From Janthinobacterium aquaticum (GTDB lineage: Bacteria > Pseudomonadota > Gammaproteobacteria > Burkholderiales > Burkholderiaceae_D): a stretch of 64,000 bases of DNA. The stretch covers positions 62,001-126,000 of the forward strand of contig NZ_WFLK01000001.1 in the NCBI RefSeq assembly GCF_009208565.1, read 5' to 3'. This document shows, in pieces, positions 33,157-41,631 of this stretch. The position numbers and the translations under genes were made by a program. Each line of letters opens with the position of its first letter. Within the stretch, counting starts at the first letter, position 1. Below the pieces are notes generated by a model that did no database searches, was not told the DNA's origin, and saw nothing but the letters and a program-made list of their open reading frames with translations.

Positions 33157-35112
33157 TCAATGTGTGGTCGATGGCGTGGCGGCCTGCTCGCTGCTGCCGC
33201 CCAGGTAGGCTTCGATCACTTTCGGATCGCTTTGCACCGCAGCCGGTGCGCCTTCGGCAATTTTCTGGCCAAAGTCGAGCACCGTGACTACGTCAGACAA
33301 GGCCATCACTACATCCATATGATGCTCGATCAGGATAATGGTAATACCGTGCTCGCGGATCTTGCGGATAATGGCCATCAGTTCGCGGATATCGGGCGCG
33401 GTCAGGCCGGCGGCCGGCTCGTCGAGCAGCAGCAGGCGCGGATTCAAACCCAGCGCACGGCCGATTTCCAGCAGGCGCTGCTTGCCATACGGCAGATTGC
33501 GCGCTTCTTCGTTGGCCAGGTCGGCCAGGCCGACAAAGTCGAGAATGCTGGCAGCCCGTTCGCGCGCCAGGCGCTCTTCGCGCCGGTAGCGCGGCGTTTG
33601 CAGCATCACGTCAAACACGTTCGACGCAAACGTGTTGTGCAGGCCGACCAATACGTTTTCAGTGGCGGTCATTTCACCGAACAGCTGCACGTTCTGGAAC
33701 GTGCGCGCCACGCCACCCAAAGCAATTTCAGACGGCGTGCGGCCCGAAATGACGGCGCCATCGAACTCGACCTTGCCGGCGGTCGGCTTGTAGATGCCGG
33801 TCAGCACATTCATCATGGTGCTCTTGCCTGAACCGTTCGGGCCGATCAGGCCATGTACCGATCCTTGCGCCACCGACAGATCGACCTGGTTGAGCGCTTT
33901 CAAGCCGCCAAACTGCATCAGCGCCTGGTCCACGCGCAGTAGAGGCACACCGCCCGTATTGCGGCTGTCGCCCAACTGGGCAAACGGCGCCACGCCATGC
34001 GCGGTCACCGCCTTCACATGGCGCCGCCCGCGCCCGATAAAACTCATCAGGAAGCCAACGATGCCGTCCTGCAGGTAATACACCACAAACAGCGTCATCA
34101 AACCAAAAATGGTCAAACGCCACTCCACCATATTATCTAACTTGAACGACACCGCCGCCAGGCCGATGGTGGCCACCAGCGGCACGATCACGCCGCGCAC
34201 GGTAGTGCGCTTTTGCGCCAGCATCAGGCCTGAACCGATCACGCCCAGTACGGCGGCCGCCACGGCAATCTTGCGGAACAAGGCAATATCGGACAGCAGG
34301 CTCGGCAGCATCACCACGATCAGCGCGCCGATCAGTGCGCCCGAGCGCGTCTTGCGACCGCCCATAATGACGGCCAACAGGAACAGGATGGTCAGCTCGA
34401 AGTTGTAGGTATTGGGCGAGATATATTCTTCAGAGTACGCATACAGGCTGCCAGCCAGCCCGGCAAAGCCGGCGCTGATCACGAACGCATACACCTTGTA
34501 GCGGTACACCGACACGCCCATGCAGTCGGATGCAATCGGGCTGTCGCGCAGCGCCTCGAACGCGCGTCCCAGGTTCGATTTCAATATGCGGTGCACCACG
34601 ATCAGCGACAGCACCGTCAGCGCCGCCACCATATAGTAATACTCGACTTCCGACAGTTTATGGCCGAACAGCATGGGCTTGTGGATCTTGATGCCCATCG
34701 GCCCTTCGGTCAGGAAACTCATCTCGTTGATCAAGATTTGCACGATGGTGCCGAAGGCCAGCGTGACCATCGCCAGGTAAGGCCCGGTCACGCGCAGCGC
34801 CGGCAGCGCCAGGATGGCGCCAAACACGGCCGCGCCCAGCACGCTGGCCGGTATCGCCAGCCAGAACGGCGCACCAAGTTTGAATACCAGCACGCCGGTC
34901 GCATACGAGCCGATACCGAACAGGCCGGCATGGCCCAACGACACCTGGCCCGTATAGCCCACCACGATATCAAGACCAAACAGCAGGATGGCGTAGATCA
35001 GGATGGTTTCGGCCAGATGAATATAATAGGGATTGGGGATCACAACAGGAAACAGCAGCAGCACGGCCAAGCCTGCCGCGCTCAATGCCAGCATGGTAAT
35101 TTTCTGGTTCAT
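33157..35112 (-). CDS. Fused branched-chain amino-acid permease and ATPase (LivM-LivG)
   Basis: 651 residues from the ATG at 35112, which has GAGGAA upstream. Residues 1 to about 340 form the LivM permease (GYTGQVSLGHAGLFGIGSYA, and FEALRDSPIASDCMGVSVYRYK, the conserved EAA-like loop). After a linker of about 40 residues, the LivG ATPase follows with GPNGSGKST, LPYGKQRLLEIGRALG, LLLLDEPAAGL and the H-loop IEHHMDVVM. Both halves are complete. Between the two domains lie two further hydrophobic stretches (FRKIAVAAAVLGVIGSGLML and WRLTIFGLMTLFVVYYLQDG), longer than a normal LivM tail. Confidence 0.92.
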   Translation of the reverse strand: MNQKITMLALSAAGLAVLLLFPVVIPNPYYIHLAETILIYAILLFGLDIVVGYTGQVSLGHAGLFGIGSYATGVLVFKLGAPFWLAIPASVLGAAVFGAILALPALRVTGPYLAMVTLAFGTIVQILINEMSFLTEGPMGIKIHKPMLFGHKLSEVEYYYMVAALTVLSLIVVHRILKSNLGRAFEALRDSPIASDCMGVSVYRYKVYAFVISAGFAGLAGSLYAYSEEYISPNTYNFELTILFLLAVIMGGRKTRSGALIGALIVVMLPSLLSDIALFRKIAVAAAVLGVIGSGLMLAQKRTTVRGVIVPLVATIGLAAVSFKLDNMVEWRLTIFGLMTLFVVYYLQDGIVGFLMSFIGRGRRHVKAVTAHGVAPFAQLGDSRNTGGVPLLRVDQALMQFGGLKALNQVDLSVAQGSVHGLIGPNGSGKSTMMNVLTGIYKPTAGKVEFDGAVISGRTPSEIALGGVARTFQNVQLFGEMTATENVLVGLHNTFASNVFDVMLQTPRYRREERLARERAASILDFVGLADLANEEARNLPYGKQRLLEIGRALGLNPRLLLLDEPAAGLTAPDIRELMAIIRKIREHGITIILIEHHMDVVMALSDVVTVLDFGQKIAEGAPAAVQSDPKVIEAYLGGSSEQAATPSTTH

Positions 35113-35119
35113 GTGTTCC

Positions 35120-36010
35120 TCAGACTTTCTTGATCGCAGCTTTGCCAAACAGGCCGGACGGCTTGATGGCCAGCACCAGCAGCAGCAACAGCAGGCCGGG
35201 CACTTCCTTGTAGCCGGTGGAGATGTAATAGCCGGTGGTGGTCTCGGCGATACCCAGGATCAGCCCGCCCACAATCGCCCCCATGCCCGACGTCAGCCCG
35301 CCGATAATGGCCACGGCAAACGCTTTCAAGCCCAGGGAAGCGCCCATGGTGGCGCCGGTCAGCGTCAGCGGCGCTACCAGCACGCCGGCAAACGCGGCCG
35401 TGGCCGACGACAGCGCGTACGAAAACGTGATCACCATGCCGGTATTGATGCCCATCAAGCCTGCCGCATCGCGGTCATTGGCAGTGGCCACCACGGCCTT
35501 GCCGTAGATCGATTTGCGGTTGAACACTTCAACGGCCAGCATAATGGCCAGCGCGCCGAGTATCACGGCCACCTGCATCTGCTGCACATTGGCGCCAAAC
35601 AACTGAAACGGCGCGGCCGACAAGGGGGAAGGAAACATCAAATCGTCCTTGCCCCAGATATTTTCCGCCACGTTCTTGAAGATAATGGCCAGCGCAATGG
35701 TCGACATGATCCAGCCGAACTCGCTCTTGATCTTGATGGCCGGGCGCACGCCGATCCATTCGACAAACACGCCCTGCAAGGCGCCAAAGACGATCACGAT
35801 GGGGATCATCAGCAAGTAACTCATGTACGGGCCGCCGTGGATGGTGCCAACCAGACTCAGGCCAACGAGCGCACCCAGCATCAACGACTCGCCCTGGCCA
35901 AAGTTGAGGGTGCCTGAGGTGGCAAAGGTCAGCTGGTAGCCAAAAGCGATAACGGCATAAATCATGCCCAGCGCCACGCCGCTGAAGACAAGCTGCAGGA
36001 AGATTTCCAT
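35120..36010 (-). CDS. livH: Branched-chain amino-acid ABC transporter permease LivH
   Basis: 296 residues from the ATG at 36010. Polytopic, with about eight helices; LVFSGVALGMIYAVIAFGYQL, SGTLNFGQGESLMLGAL and the loop NDRDAAGLMGIN are LivH signatures. It pairs with the LivM half of the next protein as the inner-membrane channel. The LivMG gene begins 7 bases later, so both permease parts are co-translated. Confidence 0.94.
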   Translation of the reverse strand: MEIFLQLVFSGVALGMIYAVIAFGYQLTFATSGTLNFGQGESLMLGALVGLSLVGTIHGGPYMSYLLMIPIVIVFGALQGVFVEWIGVRPAIKIKSEFGWIMSTIALAIIFKNVAENIWGKDDLMFPSPLSAAPFQLFGANVQQMQVAVILGALAIMLAVEVFNRKSIYGKAVVATANDRDAAGLMGINTGMVITFSYALSSATAAFAGVLVAPLTLTGATMGASLGLKAFAVAIIGGLTSGMGAIVGGLILGIAETTTGYYISTGYKEVPGLLLLLLVLAIKPSGLFGKAAIKKV

Positions 36011-36033
36011 GGTATTCCCCGTAAGACGAACGA

Positions 36034-36073
36034 TAAAAAATGGCCAGCCTTGATCCTCAAGACTGGCCATTTC
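36034..36073 (-). terminator. Intrinsic terminator or attenuator between livK and livH
   Basis: On the minus strand AAATGGCCAG and CTGGCCATTT pair in a 10-bp stem with a loop of about 16 bases, followed by a T-rich run (TTTTTT). It lies after the livK stop and before the livH start. It probably reduces read-through so that the binding protein is made in excess of the membrane parts. Confidence 0.7.
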
Positions 36074-36105
36074 ACAGCTAAGGCATCAGGACGATGTCCG
36101 CTCGC

Positions 36106-37263
36106 TTATTTGGCAAGGATGACTTTGCCATCCCTGACCTCGCCGAACACGGTCAGGTCGGCCGTAATCGCCTCATGGTTGGTTTTGCTGAACGGCTTGT
36201 TGTAGGTGGTCACGGCGCCTTCGACTTTTTCGTTCAGGTTTTCCAGAGCGGCGCGCACTTTCGGCCCATCGGTGCCGCCGGCCTGCTTGAAGGCCGCTGC
36301 CAGCAGGTAGATCGAGTCGTAACCTTGCGCTGCGGACACGGCCGACGGCATGCGTCCGCCCGACGGCTTATAGGCGGCAAGATACGCGTCGATAAAGGCC
36401 TTGCGCTTGGGGGTGCTGGCGTCCTGGATAAAGGTTTGCGGCATGCGCGTGCCGTCGCCGTTCTTGCCGGCATTGTCGATAAAGTTACCCATGGCCAGCG
36501 TCCAACTGCCGATCAGCGGCACTTTCCAGCCCAGTTTTTCCATGCCGTTGGCAATTTGCGCCAGTTCCGGACCGATGCCGTAGGTCAGCACCACTTCGGC
36601 GCCGGCCTGCTTGGCTTTCAACAACTGGGCCGTCATGTCGACGTCCTTGATATTGTATTTTTCAACCGCTACCGCCTTGATGCCTTTTTTGTCGAGCGCC
36701 TTTTCCAGGTCTTCGCGGCCCAGCTGGCCATAGTTGGTCGAGTCGGCCAGGATCGCCACTTTCTTGAACTTGCGACGCTCGACCGCCTCTTCGACGATCA
36801 TGTGCGACTGGATCTGGTCATTGGCGGCATTGCGGAAGATATAGTTTTCTGGCTGGTCGGCAAACTGCTTGGTGACGATCGAGCCGGTGGCCACATTGTT
36901 CATCACGGGAATCTTGGCGTCCTGGTAGAAACGCTGCGAGGCCAGCGCCACGCCGGTATTGATATAGCCCACGGTGGCGGCGACTTTTTCCTTGTTGATC
37001 AGCTCTTGCGCGATCTGCACGCCGCGCTCGTTCTTGGCTTCGTCGTCGCGCTCAATCAGCAGCAGCGAGCGGCCCATGACGCCGCCCTTGGCGTTGATTT
37101 CAGCCACGGCCAGCTTGACGCCGTCGCGCATCGACACGCCCATCGGCGCCGAGCCGCCGGTAAACGGACCGGATACGCCGATCTTGATGGGGTCGGCTGC
37201 AACAGCCATTTGCGAGAAACCCAGAACCAAACTTGCTACCAGCAATTTCTGATTGAACTTCAT
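36106..37263 (-). CDS. livK: Branched-chain amino-acid ABC transporter substrate-binding protein
   Basis: 385 residues from the ATG at 37263 (AGGAG is six bases upstream; the ATG at 37269 is too close to it). A Sec signal peptide (KFNQKLLVASLVLGFSQMAVAA) precedes a type I periplasmic binding fold: DPIKIGVSGPFTGGSAPMG, AQELINKEKVAATVGYINTG and AILADSTNYGQLGREDLE. It binds the amino acid or related solute for LivH/LivMG/LivF. It is the first gene of the operon, and a minus-strand TATAAC at 37303-37308 may be its -10 box. The true ligand may not be Leu/Ile/Val. Confidence 0.92.
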   Translation of the reverse strand: MKFNQKLLVASLVLGFSQMAVAADPIKIGVSGPFTGGSAPMGVSMRDGVKLAVAEINAKGGVMGRSLLLIERDDEAKNERGVQIAQELINKEKVAATVGYINTGVALASQRFYQDAKIPVMNNVATGSIVTKQFADQPENYIFRNAANDQIQSHMIVEEAVERRKFKKVAILADSTNYGQLGREDLEKALDKKGIKAVAVEKYNIKDVDMTAQLLKAKQAGAEVVLTYGIGPELAQIANGMEKLGWKVPLIGSWTLAMGNFIDNAGKNGDGTRMPQTFIQDASTPKRKAFIDAYLAAYKPSGGRMPSAVSAAQGYDSIYLLAAAFKQAGGTDGPKVRAALENLNEKVEGAVTTYNKPFSKTNHEAITADLTVFGEVRDGKVILAK

Positions 37264-37566
37264 TGTCATCTCCTGTGATACAACGCTTTTAAACCACATA
37301 TTGTTATAGTCGTACGCTGGATAACCGCCCCATCGATAATTCATTGTAGGGGAGTAAGCATGCCCCAGCAACAACTACATATGACGCGACGCAGCATGGT
37401 TGATTTGAAAACTTTCTACAGACCTGTCAGCTTCGCGTAAGCAAAATATGGCGAAAACACTGGCTTTGCAGCCCATGGCTTGGTTGGTGACGGCCGTTTG
37501 ATCTGGCGCAAAAGACGGCACTGCCAGCAGTGCGATGATGGGCATTCCAGCCCGAGCGGAGGTCGC
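37264..37566. other. 303-base gap between livK and a divergent lipoprotein gene
   Basis: It should hold the livK promoter: on the minus strand TATAAC (37303-37308) lies about 40 bases before the start codon. On the plus strand only the ribosome-binding site GCGGAGGT (37556-37563) is evident. I see no gene or strong hairpin. Confidence 0.4.
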
Positions 37567-38451
37567 ATGCGGCACCCTTTTTCCACCATTGCGGCCATCC
37601 TGCTGCTCGCGCTGTTGAACAGTGCCTGCAGCAATTTCAAGCCAGTGGCTACCTTTGCAGTACAGACCGAATCGGTCGCCAACGCCTTCGAGCCGATGCT
37701 GGCGCACGCCATGCGCAGCTGCACCAGCAATGTGCAGCGTACCGGTGTCATTACCGACAGGCCATACCAGCCGCAGGCTGCAGCGCAAGATGCGCTTGCA
37801 CGCTGCCAGCCCTATGCCGGCGCATTCTCGGCCATGGCGCAACTGAACCAGGTACTCAAACGCTATGCCGATGTGCTGCTGGCGCTGTCGAGCGACACAC
37901 TGTCGCGCAGCAAGGACGAATTTGGTGCGCTGAACAAGGCGCTGGGAGGCTTGCCAGACAGTGGTGGCGGCAGCCTGCTGGACGCAGACAAGGTGGCGCG
38001 GGTTACGCGCTTGAGCGAACTGATCAGCCGAGTAGCCACGCAGCGCCAGCAACGAGCGGGCATTGCACTGCTGCTTGAGCGCGAAGACGATATCAAGCTG
38101 ATCAGCGATACGCTGCGCAGTTTCGCCCGGCAAAATTATAACGACACCGTGGGTGATGAAAGCCGGACCCTGGCGCTACTGGACCGTGCACTCGACAACA
38201 GCGCCGCGCGCGAGCCGCTGGCCGTCAATATTCTGCGCTCCAGACTGGCTGACGACCGCTTGCAACTGGTCGAACGTGGCAAAGTGCTGGCCGCCTATGT
38301 GGACGCCATCGACGTCATGCAGCGCAGCCTGGCCGCACTGCGCAGCAAACCCATGAATGACGCCGAACTGGCGCAGCAACTGGCAGTGTTTGCCAGCCGC
38401 GTCGACGCCTTGCAGCGCCAGAACGCGCTGTACAGCCCGACATTGTGGTAG
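37567..38451 (+). CDS. Putative lipoprotein of unknown function
   Basis: 294 residues from the ATG at 37567, with GCGGAGGT just upstream. The N-terminus (STIAAILLLALLNSACS) is a lipoprotein signal ending in a cysteine, though the box LNSAC is not ideal. The mature part is helical and charged with few aromatic residues, including long stretches likely to form coiled coil (RLSELISRVATQRQQRAGIALLLERE; LADDRLQLVERGKVLAAYVDAI). I do not recognise a domain. The next gene starts 9 bases after its stop, so the two act as a unit. Confidence 0.7.
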   Translation: MRHPFSTIAAILLLALLNSACSNFKPVATFAVQTESVANAFEPMLAHAMRSCTSNVQRTGVITDRPYQPQAAAQDALARCQPYAGAFSAMAQLNQVLKRYADVLLALSSDTLSRSKDEFGALNKALGGLPDSGGGSLLDADKVARVTRLSELISRVATQRQQRAGIALLLEREDDIKLISDTLRSFARQNYNDTVGDESRTLALLDRALDNSAAREPLAVNILRSRLADDRLQLVERGKVLAAYVDAIDVMQRSLAALRSKPMNDAELAQQLAVFASRVDALQRQNALYSPTLW

Positions 38452-38460
38452 GAGAACAGA

Positions 38461-38931
38461 ATGAACAAGCCCGAACGGCTGGAAGAGTCGGACAGCACCA
38501 ATATCGCCGACCGCCTGGCACGCGCCTCGGCAGGCATACTCGAGCTGCGCATCGCTTTGACCGCGCAGGCGCCGCCGATTTCAGCGGTAGAACTGCAGGA
38601 ACTGCAGCAGTATGAAAGCCATCTGGACCACATGGTGGCGTTTTTCCGTGCAAATGGCATTTATCTGCTGGCCGAACATGCACAGGACGCCGTACGCAAT
38701 GTCAACGAGGCCATCGATCGCGGCACGCAGGTGGTGGCCGATATCAAGCAGACCAAGGCAGCCATCAAGGCGGCGGCCGGCTTGCTGGACCTGGCTGGCG
38801 CCCTGCTCTCGCGCAACCCGCTGGCAGTAAGCGATGCCATCAAGTCCCTGCGTGCAAAACCTGATACCGCCGGGGCATTGAATGCCACTGCATTGAATGC
38901 CATTGCCGAGCCGCCTGCAAGCGGCAGCTAA
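38461..38931 (+). CDS. Small helical protein of unknown function, partner of the lipoprotein gene
   Basis: 156 residues, with no signal peptide or clear membrane helix. Mostly helical; residues about 40-110 have heptad-like spacing (ELQELQQYESHLDHMVAF, then AVRNVNEAIDRGTQVVADIK), and there is a hydrophobic stretch AAGLLDLAGALLSRNPLAV. AGGAG precedes the ATG. Its 3' end overlaps the convergent Sel1-type gene by 4 bases. Function unknown; the context suggests it works with the lipoprotein encoded upstream. Confidence 0.65.
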   Translation: MNKPERLEESDSTNIADRLARASAGILELRIALTAQAPPISAVELQELQQYESHLDHMVAFFRANGIYLLAEHAQDAVRNVNEAIDRGTQVVADIKQTKAAIKAAAGLLDLAGALLSRNPLAVSDAIKSLRAKPDTAGALNATALNAIAEPPASGS

Positions 38932-39443
38932 GGTTCAGGCTGCCGATGTCCCATCGCGTGCTGCGCCATTTTCAGATACAGCGCACCTTGCGCTTCATTG
39001 TGCGCATAGCCCATGCGCCCTTCCGAGAGCGCCAGCGATTTTTGCATCAGCGCTTCCGGATATTCGGCGTCACAGGCCGCATCAAGCCAGCGACGCGCCT
39101 GGGCTGGATCGCTGTCTTGCAGCATGTTCGCTGCCAGAAACATGGCAGGCACTACCTGGCGCTGCGCTGCCAGCAACAGCGATTGCAGCGCAGCCGCCGG
39201 GTCTGCCGCACCACCGAGGCCGTTTTTTTGCATCAGGCCCAGATAGTAGGCTGCCGGCCCGCTGCCCTGCCTGGCTGCTGCCGCAAACAGGGCGCGCGCC
39301 TGCGGATGCCCTGCTGCCTCGCCACGCATCAACTGCCTGGCCTGGGCCAGATCCGTGCCCGGATCGTTAGCAGCAAAGACCGGCAGTGCAGTAGTCAACG
39401 AAGCCAGCAACACCACCGCCAGCATGCAACTTTTCAGTCTCAT
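38928..39443 (-). CDS. Secreted Sel1/TPR-like repeat protein
   Basis: 171 residues with a Sec signal peptide (LAVVLLASLTTALPVFAA). The mature protein has Sel1-type repeats of about 36 residues: ARALFAAAARQGSGPAAYYLG, AALQSLLLAAQRQVVPAMFLA and ARRWLDAACDAEYPEALMQK. Such periplasmic proteins mediate protein contacts; the partner is unknown. The ATG overlaps the stop of the cpdB-like gene upstream (ATGA), so they form a two-gene operon. Confidence 0.78.
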   Translation of the reverse strand: MRLKSCMLAVVLLASLTTALPVFAANDPGTDLAQARQLMRGEAAGHPQARALFAAAARQGSGPAAYYLGLMQKNGLGGAADPAAALQSLLLAAQRQVVPAMFLAANMLQDSDPAQARRWLDAACDAEYPEALMQKSLALSEGRMGYAHNEAQGALYLKMAQHAMGHRQPEP

Positions 39444-41482
39444 TTCGACAAATCGACCTGATACAGCGCAAAGCCCTTGCCTAGCCCATCATCGGCTTTG
39501 AGCTGCGTTACATTGTTGATGCCGGCGTCCTTTGCCAACGCAATCACATTGGGCGCCGAGTGAAATACCACCGGGCCCTTCGTCGCTACCTTTACAAAAC
39601 GCCAGCTGCGCGCCGCGCCACTGGCCGCGCGTGTCAGGTGTTTTTGCTCGGTGACATAGGCAATCAGCAACTCGCGGTTATTGTCCGGCGAAGCAACTAC
39701 CGTCTTGCTGCCATCGAGACCAGGGAAATTGCCGCCGCCGCTGGCGCGGTAGTTATTGGTGGCGATCAGAAATTGCTGCTGCGGATCCACCGGCTTGCCC
39801 TGGTAGGTCAAGGTCTTGATGCGCTGGCCTGGCAGCTGGGTTACATCGATTTCATAGCGCACATCACGGCTGGTGATGGCGTCGAAGTTATAGCTTGGAT
39901 GGGCTGGATTGACCAGTTCTTGCGGCTGGGCCTGATTCGGATCGATGGTATTGAAGCGCTGCGCCGAATGCTCGAGCCAGGCTTTCAGTTCGGCCCCCGT
40001 CATCTTCACGCCATACAGCGCGTTCGGATACAGATACAGGTCAGCAGCGTTGTTCAGCGCGACATTGCCCGCCTTGACATCGGTATAGTCGGTCACGCCA
40101 GCCGAGCCGCTCTTGAACGGCGACGACATCGACAGCACCGGCAGGCTTGCGTATTGCGGCAGATTGGCTTTGACAAACGCGGCCAGATAGGCAGCCTGCG
40201 CCTGATTGACCACTTCAATCGCGCTGACATCGCCCACATCGGCAAAATAGGTCGACATGCGGAAATCGGTGCTGCCGACTGGCGTCTGCACATAGCGGAT
40301 GGTGGCGGCATGTTCGTCGGCCACCAGCGCGGCGATGGCCGCATCGGGCACCACATAGCTCTTGTCGGCGTTCTGGATGCCGCGCGCCTCGACCGTGGTC
40401 TGGCTCTTGTCCACCACCCATTGCTTGCCGTCGTAACGCAGATGCAGGCCGATCACGCCCAGATGCTTGCCCCACAGATTGGCCATCACGGTCGGCACAC
40501 CGTTGACCAGGCCACGAACCTTGTCCACGCCGGGCAGGTTGAACTGCGGCACGGTACTGGCAGCGTTCGGGAACAATTGGTGCGAGTGGCCGATCAGCAT
40601 GGCGTCCACGCCCGATACTTGCGACAGATAGTAATTGCCGTTTTCCATGGTCGGCGAATATGGGCTGTTATCCAGGCCGCCATGCGAGATGGCGACCACC
40701 AGGTCGGCGCCTTTGGCGCGCATTTCAGGGATATATTTTTCTGCCGTCTCGCGCACGCCCTGCGTATAGACGCGCCCTTCCAGCCAGCGCTTGTCCCACG
40801 ACATAATGGTCGGCGGTGCAAAACCGATAATGCCTACCCTGACCACCGCCGTCACCTGCTTGCCGTCAGGTCCGCTTGCCGTCACCTGTTTGTTGATGAT
40901 GTGATACGGCGCAAACAGCGGTTTGCCGCTTTTCACGCTGTAGACATTGGCCAGCACCTGCGGAAACTGCGGCCCCGCGCAGCGCGGTTTGGCCGCATCG
41001 ACGCTGTCCACGTCAAACCGGTTGCCCGTTACCTGGCTCAAAAACGCCAGGCCATAGTTGAATTCATGGTTGCCGATACCGCCGCCATCGACTTTCAGCA
41101 GATTCATGGCCTTGTAGATCGCCAGCGTCTGGTCGCAAGCCAGTGGTTTCACCAGCGCCTGGTAATCGGCCAGTGCCGTACCCTGGATGGTGTCGCCATT
41201 ATCGAGCAGCAAATTGTTTGGAAACTGCGCGCGCGCCTGGGCAATCACGCTGGCCGTGCGCTCGAGCCCGATCGACGGCTCGGCCTGCAGCTTGTAATAA
41301 TCATAGCTGAGCACATTGGCGTGCAGGTCGGTGGTTTCCAGCAGCGCCAGCGTGACGGTGCTGCCAGCCGATGTGGCGGGCATGGCGGGCATCGACGGCG
41401 TGACGGATGGCACAGTGCCGCAAGCGGCCAGCAGCACGGGAACAGGAAGGACGAACAAACGCAGGATGGTCGGGGTCGGCAT
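39440..41482 (-). CDS. cpdB: 2',3'-cyclic-nucleotide 2'-phosphodiesterase/3'-nucleotidase, lipoprotein-type
   Basis: 680 residues. The N-terminus has a lipobox (VPVLLAACG), so the enzyme is probably a membrane-anchored periplasmic lipoprotein rather than freely soluble as in E. coli. The metallophosphatase motifs are ETTDLHANVLSYDY, NGDTIQG, GNHEFNYG and IGHSHQLFP. The C-terminal 5'-nucleotidase domain includes LYLYPNALYGVKMTGAELKAWLE and ATNNYRASGGGNFPG. It would convert 2',3'-cyclic nucleotides to 3'-nucleotides and then to nucleosides, a nutrient-scavenging role. First gene of an operon with the Sel1 protein. Confidence 0.9.
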   Translation of the reverse strand: MPTPTILRLFVLPVPVLLAACGTVPSVTPSMPAMPATSAGSTVTLALLETTDLHANVLSYDYYKLQAEPSIGLERTASVIAQARAQFPNNLLLDNGDTIQGTALADYQALVKPLACDQTLAIYKAMNLLKVDGGGIGNHEFNYGLAFLSQVTGNRFDVDSVDAAKPRCAGPQFPQVLANVYSVKSGKPLFAPYHIINKQVTASGPDGKQVTAVVRVGIIGFAPPTIMSWDKRWLEGRVYTQGVRETAEKYIPEMRAKGADLVVAISHGGLDNSPYSPTMENGNYYLSQVSGVDAMLIGHSHQLFPNAASTVPQFNLPGVDKVRGLVNGVPTVMANLWGKHLGVIGLHLRYDGKQWVVDKSQTTVEARGIQNADKSYVVPDAAIAALVADEHAATIRYVQTPVGSTDFRMSTYFADVGDVSAIEVVNQAQAAYLAAFVKANLPQYASLPVLSMSSPFKSGSAGVTDYTDVKAGNVALNNAADLYLYPNALYGVKMTGAELKAWLEHSAQRFNTIDPNQAQPQELVNPAHPSYNFDAITSRDVRYEIDVTQLPGQRIKTLTYQGKPVDPQQQFLIATNNYRASGGGNFPGLDGSKTVVASPDNNRELLIAYVTEQKHLTRAASGAARSWRFVKVATKGPVVFHSAPNVIALAKDAGINNVTQLKADDGLGKGFALYQVDLSK

Positions 41483-41631
41483 GGGCTGGGCCAGTATCAG
41501 TAAAACTGGCCATCATACGCGCCGGCTTTCAGCCACGCAATTACCCGAATGCCATCTTGTGTGCAGCGCAGTACAGAGAGCCAGGCCGATTGCACGTAAC
41601 TTCGCATAATCCAATTATCGCGGAGCACGCC

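Noticed and set aside
39560..41503. 647-codon plus-strand frame opposite the cpdB-like gene
   Set aside because: Antisense shadow of a gene with complete metallophosphatase motifs; composition is typical of a complement frame.
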